Shown: positions 1-8,100 of the stretch, in pieces
Numbering within the stretch: the stretch's first letter is position 1
How the letters are laid out: every line of letters begins with the position of its first letter
Origin: JAGWRA01 sp035534615
GTDB lineage: Bacteria > Acidobacteriota > Vicinamibacteria > Vicinamibacterales > CAVVIG01
Assembly (NCBI GenBank): GCA_035534615.1
Contig: DATLRO010000145.1
Span: forward strand, 1-15,056
Direction: 5' to 3'
DNA: 15,056 nt
The notes under the pieces: model-generated
Told to the model about the DNA's origin: nothing
Seen by the model: the letters and a program-made list of their open reading frames with translations, nothing else
Database searches by the model: none
Translations under genes and position numbers: made by a program

Positions 1-641
1 TCCGACCGGTCGTGCGGCTCCCAGTCGTTCTGCCCCTCCTCGATCCAGTAGTACGGCCGCCCCTTGGGATCGTGCCGCTCGCCGACCGACGTCACGTGGT
101 TCCGCTTCGCCTGCACGGTGACCCGCACCCCCCTGGCCTCCCCCCGCGGCACGTTCACGTTCAGGAACGTCCGCGGCGGCAGGCCGTTCTGCAGAATCGC
201 CGCCGCGATCCCGGCCGCCACCCGCGCCGCCTGCGTGAAGTCCAGTTCGCTGCCGCGCGGATACTGCAGCGAGACGGCCAGCCCAGGAATCCCCAGCAGC
301 GCGGCCTCCATCGCCCCGGCCACGGTCCCCGAATAGGTCACGTCGTCGCCGAGATTCCACCCTTTGTTGATCCCCGAGACGACGAGGTCGGGCATCGCCT
401 TCAGCACCTGCGCGATGCCGATGTTGACGCAGTCGGTCGGCGTCCCGTCCACGGCATACGTCCGCGGCCCGAACGGCTCGAGCCGCAGCGGCCGCCGCAG
501 CGTCAGCGCGTGGCCGATCGCGCTCGCCTCGGTGGTCGGCGCAACGACGGTCACCTCGCCGAGCGCGCCGAGCGCCTCCGCCAGCGCCTTCAGCCCTTCG
601 GAGTGCACGCCGTCGTCGTTCGTGACAAGGATCTGTTTCAT
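1..641 (-). CDS. surE: 5'/3'-nucleotidase SurE (partial, C-terminus beyond left edge)
   Basis: SurE is a cytoplasmic, metal-dependent nucleoside monophosphate phosphatase linked to stationary-phase survival. The protein begins MKQILVTNDDG, the family's N-terminal signature, with metal ligands D9 and D10. S40 lies in the following APTTEASAIGH segment, and the SGINKGWNLGDDVTYSGTV block (residues 89-107) supplies the conserved Asn and the phosphate-binding loop. The VDGTPTDCVN motif is at 64-73. 213 codons are visible of a usual 250 or so, so only the last few dozen residues are missing. The ATG is 5 bp after the stop of the MFS gene, so the two are probably co-transcribed. No good Shine-Dalgarno is seen, but TATAAT stands 8 nt before the ATG. 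Function is clear from family motifs. Confidence 0.95.
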   Translation of the reverse strand, partial: MKQILVTNDDGVHSEGLKALAEALGALGEVTVVAPTTEASAIGHALTLRRPLRLEPFGPRTYAVDGTPTDCVNIGIAQVLKAMPDLVVSGINKGWNLGDDVTYSGTVAGAMEAALLGIPGLAVSLQYPRGSELDFTQAARVAAGIAAAILQNGLPPRTFLNVNVPRGEARGVRVTVQAKRNHVTSVGERHDPKGRPYYWIEEGQNDWEPHDRS

Positions 642-646
642 GCTCG

Positions 647-1900
647 TCAATTATACCGGGTCGCGACCGACGCGCGCGGCATCCGGACGGTCACGAGCAG
701 GCCGGACGAGATCAGCGCCAGCACCGCGCCCAGCGTGAACGCCACCGGCGCCCCCACCAGCGTCCAGATCAGGCCGAAGACGACGCTCGCGACGAGCGCC
801 CCGATGCCGAGCACGGCGTTGTAGAGACCGAACACGGTGCCGCGCAGATCGGCCGGCGCCAGGTCGGCGATCAGCGCCCGCTCCGCCCCTTCGGTGAAGG
901 CGTAGTACACGCCGTACAGCAGGAACCAGCCCGTCAGCGCGGAGGTCGTCACGCTTCGCGCGAACCCGAGATACACCACGGCGTACAGGAACCATCCGCC
1001 GCCGATCACCCAGCGCCGATCGACCCGATCCGACAGCGCGCCGCCGTAGGTCGACAGCGCGGCCTTGACGAGATTGAACAAGGCCCAGAACAGCAGCACG
1101 TACAGCGGGCTGCCCTCGACGTCGGTCAGCCGCAGCAGCAGAAAAGCGTCGGTCGAATTCCCGAGCGTGAACAGCGCCAGGATGAGCAGGAACACCTTGA
1201 GATCACGCGGCATCGCCCGGCGGATCGCCGCCACCGACAGCCCGGGCGGCGGCGCCGCCGCCGGCGGGGCGGCCGCCCGCGGCGATTCGGGCAGCGCGAC
1301 GAGGATCGCCACCGCAATGGCGCCCGGGATGATCGTCAGGCCGAACAGCGTCCGGTACGCCCCGGGCACGGCCAGCAGAAACAGCCCCGCGAGCACCGGC
1401 CCGAGCACGGCCCCGCTGTTGTCCATCGCACGGTGAAACCCGAACACGCGGCCGCGGATCTCCGGCCGCGCCCACGACGCGAGCATGGCGTCCCGCGGCG
1501 CGCCCCGGATCCCCTTCCCGATCCGGTCGACGAACCGGATCAGCAGCAGCTGCGGCCAGTTGCCCACGAGGCCGATGAACGGCCGCACGACGGACGACAA
1601 CGCGTAGCCGGCCACGACGACCGGCTTCTTGACGTGGATCCGATCGGACCAGTAGCCCGACGCCACCTTCAGCAGGCTGTTCGCCGCTTCGGCGGCCCCT
1701 TCGATGATGCCCAGCGAGACGATCCCGGCGCCGAGCACGCGCGTGAGGAAGAACGGCAGCAGTGGATAGACCGCCTCGGTGGCGGCATCGGTGAACAGGC
1801 TCACCCAGCCGAGCAGCCAGACCGGACGCGGCAGGCCGGTCCCGGACTGCGCGGGCGGCGCCTCCGGCGACGCCGTGGCGGACGAATCGACGGCTGACAT
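647..1900 (-). CDS. Major facilitator superfamily transporter
   Basis: A 417-residue, hydrophobic protein of the size and layout of a 12-helix MFS permease. Motif A-like loops are visible twice: G82-YWSDR-K92 between helices 2 and 3, and GALSDRVDRRW at the matching place in the second half, as expected for two six-helix repeats. A conserved cytoplasmic segment, DRIGKGIRGAPRDAM (125-139), is typical of a widespread but poorly characterised MFS group. The central loop is Ala/Pro-rich. I chose the ATG at 1900, which has AGAGGG just upstream; an in-frame GTG at 1936 would add 12 residues of low plausibility. The substrate cannot be told from sequence: a drug, sugar or small organic ion is possible. 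The gene leads surE in a probable two-gene operon. Confidence 0.85.
   Translation of the reverse strand: MSAVDSSATASPEAPPAQSGTGLPRPVWLLGWVSLFTDAATEAVYPLLPFFLTRVLGAGIVSLGIIEGAAEAANSLLKVASGYWSDRIHVKKPVVVAGYALSSVVRPFIGLVGNWPQLLLIRFVDRIGKGIRGAPRDAMLASWARPEIRGRVFGFHRAMDNSGAVLGPVLAGLFLLAVPGAYRTLFGLTIIPGAIAVAILVALPESPRAAAPPAAAPPPGLSVAAIRRAMPRDLKVFLLILALFTLGNSTDAFLLLRLTDVEGSPLYVLLFWALFNLVKAALSTYGGALSDRVDRRWVIGGGWFLYAVVYLGFARSVTTSALTGWFLLYGVYYAFTEGAERALIADLAPADLRGTVFGLYNAVLGIGALVASVVFGLIWTLVGAPVAFTLGAVLALISSGLLVTVRMPRASVATRYN
650..655 (-). promoter_or_regulatory. TATAAT box 8 nt before the surE start codon
   Basis: A perfect TATAAT overlaps the end of the MFS gene on the minus strand, and 8 nt separate it from the surE ATG. 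If it is a -10 element, transcription would start at or within 1-2 nt of the ATG, giving a leaderless surE transcript. No -35 consensus is seen 16-18 bp upstream (the DNA there is CG repeats). The MFS C-terminal codons (Tyr-Asn-stop) may explain it by chance. Confidence 0.3.
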
Positions 1901-1973
1901 GCCCTCTAGCCTACACCGCGGACCCGCAGGGGCCACGCCACGAACTCATGTGGCGGCCCGCGCCAAGCTCGTG

Positions 1974-1979
1974 TAGAAT
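1974..1979 (+). promoter_or_regulatory. -10-like element upstream of the radical SAM gene
   Basis: TAGAAT matches five of six bases of the sigma70 -10 consensus in an otherwise very GC-rich divergent intergenic region, 17 bp before the ATG at 1997. The -35 position is poor (TGGCGG with a 17-bp spacer). An AAGGA Shine-Dalgarno follows at 1980-1984, spaced rather long at 12 nt. Transcription would start near 1986. Confidence 0.4.
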
Positions 1980-1996
1980 AAGGATATCCAAGCACC

Positions 1997-3115
1997 ATGA
2001 AGACCCTGGCCGAGATCCTCGAAGGCCATACGCGCGAGGGCGAGCTGTACGAACCGATCGACAAGGGTCGGATCCGCTGCTACGCGTGCGGCCATGCCTG
2101 CCCCATTCCGGACGGCGCCGCCGGCGTATGCAAGGTCCGCTTCAACCGCGGGGGCAGGCTCTACGTGCCGTGGGGCTATGTCGGCGGCGTGCAGTGCGAC
2201 CCGATCGAGAAGAAGCCGTTCTTCCACGCCTACCCGGGGGCGCTCGCGTACAGCTTCGGCATGCTCGGCTGCGACCTGCACTGCGCGTACTGCCAGAACT
2301 GGGTGACCTCCCAGGCGCTGCGGGATCCGCAGGCGGTGGCGCCGCCTTTGGTGATGGAGCCGGACGAACTCGTCCGCGACGCGACCCGGCTCGGGGCGCG
2401 GCTCGTCGTGAGCACCTACAACGAGCCGCTCATCACCAGCGAGTGGGCGGTCGCGGTCTTCCGGGAAGCGCGCGCGGCCGGCCTCGCGACGGCGTTCGTA
2501 TCGAACGGCAACGGCACGCCGCGGGTGCTCGAGTACCTGCGGCCGTGGATCGACCTGTACAAGGTGGATCTGAAGAGCTTCGACGACCGGCACTACCGCC
2601 AGCTCGGCGGGCGCCTGCAGCCGATCCTCGACACGATCCGGAGCCTGCACGCGATGGACATCTGGGTCGAGATCGTCACCCTGCTCATCCCGGGGTTCAA
2701 CGATTCGGACGACGAGGTCGCGCGCCTGACGGAGTTCATCGCGTCGGTCTCCCCCGACATCCCGTGGCACGTGACGGCGTACCACGAGGACTACCGGATG
2801 ACGAGCAACGGCAACACGACCCCGGCGATGCTCCTCCGCGCCGCCGACATCGGCCGGCGGGCCGGCCTGCACTTCGTGTACGCCGGCAACCTGCCGGGGC
2901 TGGTCGGCAATCTCGAAGACACCGTCTGCCCCGGCTGCGGGACGCCACTCGTCGAGCGCGACGGCTACCTGATCCGCGCCTACCGGATCACCCCCGACGG
3001 CCGGTGCCCGTCCTGCCACGCGTCGGTGCCGGGCCGCTGGAGCCGGCAGTTCGACGGCCAGATCACGACGCGTCCGTTCGCCCCCGGGGCCCGCGTCCGG
3101 CTCTCCGCGGTGTAG
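1997..3115 (+). CDS. amrS: AmmeMemoRadiSam system radical SAM enzyme (AmrS)
   Basis: A 372-residue radical SAM protein of the AmmeMemoRadiSam family, once annotated as pyruvate-formate-lyase activating enzyme-like. The N-terminus has a Cys cluster (C28, C31, C35, C45) followed by the family block PWGYVGGVQCDPIEKKPFFH (58-77). The SAM/4Fe-4S motif is C92-DLH-C96-AY-C99. NEPLITSEW and VDLKSFDDRHYR fit the barrel core of this family. A C-terminal zinc-ribbon-like pair, C311/C314 and C337/C340, ends the protein. Members usually occur with AMMECR1-domain and Memo-domain proteins; neither is in this window, so the partners must be elsewhere or absent. The gene is followed 84 bp later by moaA, another radical SAM gene. 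Substrate is not settled to my knowledge. Family assignment is firm; the role is not. Confidence 0.9.
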   Translation: MKTLAEILEGHTREGELYEPIDKGRIRCYACGHACPIPDGAAGVCKVRFNRGGRLYVPWGYVGGVQCDPIEKKPFFHAYPGALAYSFGMLGCDLHCAYCQNWVTSQALRDPQAVAPPLVMEPDELVRDATRLGARLVVSTYNEPLITSEWAVAVFREARAAGLATAFVSNGNGTPRVLEYLRPWIDLYKVDLKSFDDRHYRQLGGRLQPILDTIRSLHAMDIWVEIVTLLIPGFNDSDDEVARLTEFIASVSPDIPWHVTAYHEDYRMTSNGNTTPAMLLRAADIGRRAGLHFVYAGNLPGLVGNLEDTVCPGCGTPLVERDGYLIRAYRITPDGRCPSCHASVPGRWSRQFDGQITTRPFAPGARVRLSAV

Positions 3116-3160
3116 CGGAACGCCGCGCGATCGGACGGCCGGCCCTGCCCGGTCGGGCGG

Positions 3161-3190
3161 GTGACTTCACCGGCGGAAATCGCATACTGT
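3161..3190 (+). promoter_or_regulatory. Possible promoter immediately before moaA
   Basis: GTGACT (3161-3166) and TACTGT (3185-3190) are separated by 18 bp and could act as -35 and -10 elements. The -10-like box ends 9 nt before the moaA ATG at 3200, and no Shine-Dalgarno lies between, so the transcript would be leaderless or nearly so. The matches to consensus are partial (4/6 and 3/6), and moaA may simply be read from the upstream gene. Confidence 0.3.
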
Positions 3191-3199
3191 AGAACCTGC

Positions 3200-4228
3200 A
3201 TGGCGCTCCGCGACCGCTTCGACCGCCCGCTCCGCAACCTGCGCCTGTCGGTCACCGACCGGTGCAACCTGCGGTGCCAGTACTGCATGCCGGAGGAACA
3301 CTACGTCTGGCTGCCGCGGCGGGACCTGCTGCGCTTCGAGGAGATCAGCGCCCTGGCCGATCTCTTCCTCGACCTGGGGGTCGACAAGATCCGCCTGACC
3401 GGCGGCGAGCCGCTCCTCCGCCGCGATCTCCCGGCGCTCGTCCGCCTGCTCGCCGGCAAGCCGGGCCTCCGCGACGTGGCGATCACGACCAACGGCGTGC
3501 TGCTCGCCGATCAGGCCGACGCGCTGCGCGCGGCCGGTCTGCACCGGATCACGGTCAGCCTCGACACGCTCGACCCGGCCCGCTTCACCGCGCTCACCCG
3601 CTTCCGCGAGCTCGATCGCGTCCGGGCGGGCATCGCCGCCGCCTCCCGCGCCTTCGGCCGCCTGAAGCTCGATACGGTCGTCATCCGCGGCGTCAACGAC
3701 GATGAGATCGCGCCGCTGCTGGAGTACGCGAAGACGGTGGGCGGCGAGATCCGGTTCGTCGAGTACATGGATGTCGGCGGCGCCACCCGGTGGTCGCCGG
3801 ACGCGGTGGTCTCCCGATCGGAAATCCTGGAACAGCTCGGCCGCCGGTACGGCCGGATCGCGCCGCTGCCCCGGCAGGGGGACGACGCGGCCGCCCCGGC
3901 CGATCGGTTTCAGCTTCCGGACGGCACGGTGTTCGGCGTCATCGCGTCGACCACCGCGCCGTTCTGCGCCACCTGCGATCGCAGCCGGCTGACGGCGGAC
4001 GGCCTCTGGTTCCGGTGTCTGTACGCGACGCAGGGGATCGATCTGCGCGGCCCGCTGCGGGCCGGCGGGACGCTCGACGGGCTGAAGGCGCTGCTGACCG
4101 CCGGCTGGGAAGCGCGGACGGATCGAGGCGCGGAAGCGCGGCTGGCGCTACGGGAGCGGGAACCGCTCCTGCCCCGAGCGAGCCTCACGCAGGATCCCCA
4201 CCTGGAAATGCACACGCGCGGAGGATAG
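3200..4228 (+). CDS. moaA: GTP 3',8-cyclase MoaA (molybdenum cofactor biosynthesis)
   Basis: MoaA catalyses the first step of molybdenum cofactor synthesis: radical rearrangement of GTP to 3',8-cyclo-H2GTP, which MoaC converts to cyclic pyranopterin. The 342-residue protein has the SAM cluster C22-NLR-C26-QY-C29 after the signature LRLSVTDR, and the SAM-binding RLTGGEPLLRRDL block. The C-terminal substrate-binding 4Fe-4S site is C256-x2-C259-x13-C273 with the DRSRLTADG sequence. The protein ends in Gly-Gly, as needed for radical chemistry in this family. I chose the ATG at 3200 because family members start just before the RF-x-RPLRNLR segment; an in-frame GTG at 3161 would add 13 residues that do not match. 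No other moa or mog gene is in the window. All key residues are intact. Confidence 0.96.
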   Translation: MALRDRFDRPLRNLRLSVTDRCNLRCQYCMPEEHYVWLPRRDLLRFEEISALADLFLDLGVDKIRLTGGEPLLRRDLPALVRLLAGKPGLRDVAITTNGVLLADQADALRAAGLHRITVSLDTLDPARFTALTRFRELDRVRAGIAAASRAFGRLKLDTVVIRGVNDDEIAPLLEYAKTVGGEIRFVEYMDVGGATRWSPDAVVSRSEILEQLGRRYGRIAPLPRQGDDAAAPADRFQLPDGTVFGVIASTTAPFCATCDRSRLTADGLWFRCLYATQGIDLRGPLRAGGTLDGLKALLTAGWEARTDRGAEARLALREREPLLPRASLTQDPHLEMHTRGG

Positions 4229-4268
4229 GCGGAACGTCCGGCGAGGACGCGCGCGTCCGGGATCGGCA

Positions 4269-4295
4269 GGCGCTCCCCGGGGGTCGGAGAGCGCC
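4269..4295. terminator. Possible bidirectional hairpin between moaA and the bacilliredoxin gene
   Basis: GGCGCTC (4269-4275) and GAGCGCC (4289-4295) form a perfect 7-bp GC-rich stem with a 13-nt loop in the 78 bp between the two convergent stop codons. The place suits a shared terminator, but there is no T-run on either side, so intrinsic termination is uncertain. Confidence 0.4.
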
Positions 4296-4306
4296 CGCCG
4301 GTCCGA

Positions 4307-4747
4307 TCAGGCCGACGCCGTTTCCGCGGCGCCGCAGTACTTGTCGAAGGCGGCCATCAGCGCGCGGGCGATCTCCTGCGCCGACTGGTTCTCGATCTGC
4401 CGCCGCTCCAGCAGGTAGATCAGCTTGCCGTCGCGCAGCAGCGCCACGCAGGGCGACGAAGGCGGATAGCCGGTGAAATAGCTGCGCGCCCGATCGGTCG
4501 CCTCGGTGTCGGCACCGGCGAACACGGTTCCCGCGAACTGCGGGCGCACGTCGTTCTGCATCGCCAGCGCGATGCCGGGCCGCGCCTTCCCCGCCGCGCA
4601 CCCGCAGACCGAATTGACGATGATCATCACGGTGCCCGGTGTTTCCTTCACCGCGCGGTCGACCGCCTCAGGCGTCCGGAGCTCCTGCACGCCCAGTCGC
4701 GTCAGCTCCTCGCGCATCGGCGCCACGAAAAATTCAGGGTATGGCAC
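4307..4747 (-). CDS. Bacilliredoxin, BrxA/BrxB family
   Basis: A 146-residue cytoplasmic thioredoxin-fold protein of the BrxA/BrxB (YphP/YqiW) family. In Firmicutes such proteins remove bacillithiol from S-bacillithiolated proteins. The hallmark N-S-V-C48-G-C50 replaces the CxxC of thioredoxins and is followed by AAGKARP, as in the family; APMREELTRLG and ELRTPEAVD in the first 30 residues also match. Further Cys residues occur near 101 and 139. The start is GTG at 4747, set by a strong AAGGAG at 4755-4760 with 7-nt spacing; the protein length then equals that of the family. It stands alone and converges on moaA. Whether this organism makes bacillithiol cannot be judged here, so the physiological thiol substrate is open. 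Confidence 0.92.
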   Translation of the reverse strand: MPYPEFFVAPMREELTRLGVQELRTPEAVDRAVKETPGTVMIIVNSVCGCAAGKARPGIALAMQNDVRPQFAGTVFAGADTEATDRARSYFTGYPPSSPCVALLRDGKLIYLLERRQIENQSAQEIARALMAAFDKYCGAAETASA

Positions 4748-4888
4748 GTCCTCACTCCTTTTCTTGACGGATCAAGGATAGCACGGCAAGCCTCCGGCGC
4801 CCGTCCGGCCGGGACGACGCGCACGGGATGGGCCGGCAAGCTTCGTGCTCCGGGCGAGGCGTCCGGCCGGCGATTCACTCAGTTTTAT

Positions 4889-4902
4889 GGACTCTGGAGT
4901 CC
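4889..4902. promoter_or_regulatory. 14-bp dyad, possible operator
   Basis: GGACTC and GAGTCC form a perfect 6-bp inverted repeat around a central TG. It lies about 84 bp upstream of the inferred transcription start of the kinase gene. It may be a binding site for a dimeric regulator; chance is possible for a site of this size. Confidence 0.3.
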
Positions 4903-4914
4903 CCTGAACGTCGA

Positions 4915-4947
4915 TCTGCCGACAGGGCTGGTCGGTCTGCCGACAGG
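4915..4947 (+). repeat. 12-bp direct repeat with 21-bp period, candidate activator sites
   Basis: TCTGCCGACAGG occurs exactly at 4915-4926 and again at 4936-4947. The period of 21 bp equals two helical turns, so both copies face the same side of the DNA. Each contains CTGCCGACAG, which reads nearly the same on both strands (8 of 10). Taking AATAAT at 4968-4973 as the -10 box, the copies centre at about -39 and -60, and the -35 region between has no consensus hexamer: the layout expected for an activator bound over the -35 element. Confidence 0.5.
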
Positions 4948-4967
4948 TCCTTCCGCATTTCAAAGCG

Positions 4968-4973
4968 AATAAT
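4968..4973 (+). promoter_or_regulatory. -10-like element of the large kinase gene
   Basis: AATAAT matches the sigma70 -10 consensus at five of six positions in the AT-richest part of the intergenic region. The hexamer 17 bp upstream (AGGTCC) is not -35-like, which would fit an activated promoter. Confidence 0.35.
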
Positions 4974-5119
4974 TCAGAGACTTACACGTTTCTTCACACG
5001 GTTCCCCCCATCGCCCGGCGGCATCCGCGTTGCTCAAGCAACAGCCATCGAGTGTCGAATTTCTGGTCACTTTGCGCCGACGCCGACTCCGTCGGCCCCT
5101 TGTGCGGGGAGCCGCTGAC

Positions 5120-8100
5120 ATGGCCTCGAGGCCAGCTCGACCGGATGACTCGCCGACGAACGGGACGCCGCCGACGCGCCGTGCCCGATCGCGGCGCCTC
5201 ATCGGCGCCTGGCGGGCGGCGGCCCTCTTTCTGGGGCTGGCGGTTTTCGCGGGACCGGCGCAGGCTGCCGGACAGCCCCGCGCCCCGTCGTCGTCGACCG
5301 CCCACGCCGCGCGGCCGATCGTCTACGGCGGCAGTGCGACCTTTCCCCCCTTCGAATTTCTGGACGCGCACGGCCGGCCGGCCGGCTTCAACGTCGCCCT
5401 GATCCGGGAGCTGGCCCGCCGGGCGCATCGGCCGCTGACCATCCGGCTCGGCAAGTGGCCGCAGATCCTGGACGACTTCCAGCACGGCCGGGTTGACATC
5501 ATCGCGGCGCCGGTCCTGCCGGCGCGCTCCGCTCCTGACGCCTCGCTGGGCCAGGTCTGGACGCTGCAGGAGGGGCTCGTCTTCTTCCAGAGCGCGACGC
5601 CTCCCTCGGCGCACCTCGACGACATGGCCGGAAGCCGCTTGATCCTCATGGCGGGCGCCGCTCCCGCCGCGATCCAGGCGCGCCTGACCGCGGTCCAGCG
5701 TCGGGAGGCGCACGTCGTCGACACGCCGAACGACGCCATCCGGCTCGCCCACCGCCAGCCGGGGCTGGTGATCGTGGGGGACCGCCTGTCGCTCCGCGAC
5801 GCGGCCTTGCGCGGGGATCTGCCGTCGCCGCTCTTCGTGCCGCTCTCGATGCAGCCGTACGGCCTGGTGGTCTCGGCGGCGCGCGCCGCGGAGTTCGCCT
5901 GGGCGCATGCGGCGCTGACGGGAATGTGGCGGGACGGCACGATCAGCCGGCTCGCCGAGCAGCTGCTGGCGCCGCCGCACCGGCCGGACCGGCGCGGGCC
6001 GTCGGTGCGCGACCTGCTGGTCCTGTTCGCCACCTTTCTGATCTTTCTCGGCATCGCGATTGCGGGCAACCGATCGCTGCGGCATCAGATCAACGCGCAC
6101 TCGAGCCGGCTGGCCCGGACGGTCGAGGAGAAGGTCCGCCTCAGCGAAGCGCTCAGCACGAGCCACGATCGGTATCGCCTGCTCGTGCAGAGCGTCGAGG
6201 ACTACGCCATCTTCCTGCTGACGCCGGAGGGCAGCGTGGCCAGCTGGAACGTCGGGGCCGAGCGTGTCAGCGGGTATGCCGCCGAAGAGGCGCTGGGGCT
6301 GCCGTTCGCGCGATTCTACCCGCTGGACGAGGTCGACGGCGGCGAGCCGGCGCGCGCGCTGCAGCGCGCGGCGGCCGACGGCCGGTTCGAGTGCGAGGGC
6401 TGGCGGGTGCGGCGCGACGGGTCGCGCTTCTGGGCCACGGTCGTGCTGCGGACGCTGCGGGACGACGGCGGCGCGCTGCGGGGCTATTCGTGCATCACGC
6501 GCGACGTCACCGAGCGGCGGCGCGCCGAGACGAAGCTGGCCTTTCAGGCGCGTGTCCTGTCGCAGGTCAACGAGCCGATCGTCGGCATCGACGCCAACGG
6601 CCGCGTGACCTACTGGAACTCCGGCGCGGAGCGCCTGTACGGCGTGCTGGCGGCCGATGCGATGGGGCGTCCGCTGTCGGAGATCTACACGCTCAAGTGG
6701 ATCCAGCCGGACGACGAGCCCCGCGCCAAGGCGACGTTCGCGGCGACCGGGTCGTGGCTGGGCGAGCAGATCCACTGCCTGCGCTCGGGGGAGAACGTCT
6801 ACGTCGAGTCCTTCATCAGCATTCTGACCGACGACCACGGCACGCCGGTCGGCTCGCTCGCCGCCGCGCGCGACGTCAGCGATCGGCGCCGGGCGCGCGA
6901 GGCGCTCCAGGCGCGCGCGCGCCAGCAGGCGGCCCTCGCGGGGCTCAGCCAGCGCGCCCTCGCCGAGTCGGACGTCGAGGCGCTGCTGGCGGGAGCGGTC
7001 CACGCGGTCGTCGAAACCCTTGGCGTCGACTGCGCCAAGATCCTCGAGCTGCAGGACGACGGGCAGGCGCTGCTGCTGCGCGCCGGCACGGGCTGGCGGG
7101 ACGGCCTCGTGGGCCACGCGACCGTCTGCAGCGACCCGACGTCGCAGGCCGGCTACACGCTGATGGTCGACGAGCCGGTCATCGTCGCCGACCTCCCGTC
7201 GGAGAGCCGCTTCACCGATCAGGACCTGCTGGCCCCGCACGACATCGTCAGCGGGGTGAGCGTCATCATCCGCACGCCCGACCGTCCCTACGGCGTGCTC
7301 AGCGCGCACAGCCGGAGCGCCCGCACCTTCACGACCGACGACGTCCATTTCCTGGAGGCGGTGGCCAACGTGCTCGGCGTGACGCTGCAGCGGAGCCGGG
7401 TGGAGGCCGCGCTGCGGGAGAGCGAGGCGAACTACCGGCTCCTGATGGAACGCGCGTCGGACGGCATCATCCTCGCCGATCCCTCCGGCCAGATTCTCAC
7501 GGCCAACTCGCGGGCGTGCGAAATGCTCGGCTACACGGTGGACGAGGCGCGCCGGCTCGGCCTGCACGAGCTGCTCGCCTCGGAGGCGCCGCCCACGCTG
7601 CCGCTGCGGCTGATGGAGGTGCCGGCCGGGCAGACGGCGCTCACCGAGCGGCAGCTGCGGCGCAAGGACGGGTCGCTGCTGCCGGTCGAAATCAGCGCGA
7701 AGCTGCTGGACGACGGGCGGGTCCAGGCCATCGTCCGGGACATCACCGAGCGGAAGCGGGCCGGCGAGGAGATCACGCGCGCGCTGTCGCTGCTGAGCGC
7801 CACGCTCGAGGCGACGACCGACGGCATTCTGACGGTCGACGGCCAGTCGCGGATCACGAGCTTCAACCGGCGGTTCGTGGAAATGTGGCAGGTGCCGGAC
7901 GATCTGATCGGGGCGCACGAGGCCGACCTGGTGATTCAGTTCGCCGCGAACCAGCTCAAGAACGGCGACGTGCTGCTGGCGCAGGCGGCCGAGCTCGGCG
8001 GGCATGCCGAAACCGAGACGGGCGAACTGCTCGAGCTGAAGGACGGACGCGTCTTCGAAGCCTCCTCGCGCCCGCAGCGGCTCGGTGCGACCTGCGTCGG

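Larger units (their letters stand above)
4748..5119. other. Gene-free divergent regulatory region (372 bp)
   Basis: No convincing coding region lies between the bacilliredoxin GTG and the ATG of the large kinase. The left part is GC-rich and carries an 11-bp direct repeat, CGTCCGGCCGG, at 4802-4812 and 4860-4870. From about 4871 the DNA becomes noticeably AT-richer, as in a promoter. It contains the dyad GGACTC-TG-GAGTCC (4889-4902), a 12-bp direct repeat (4915-4926 and 4936-4947) and the -10-like AATAAT (4968-4973). If transcription starts near 4980 the kinase message has a leader of about 140 nt. Confidence 0.6.

Noticed and set aside
1948..3192. An alternative plus-strand frame over the amrS gene.
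   Set aside because: It is Arg/Pro-rich in a different frame from amrS, whose cysteine motifs and family blocks are unmistakable.
4785..4870. Two copies of GGCAAGC followed by CGTCCGGCCGG as an imperfect tandem duplication.
   Set aside because: The distances between paired words differ (50 and 58 bp) and the intervening DNA does not align, so chance in GC-rich DNA is as likely.
5030..5119. TTG start at 5030 giving the large kinase 30 more residues.
   Set aside because: The ATG at 5120 has a good GGGGAG at 8-nt spacing and leaves a normal-length signal peptide.
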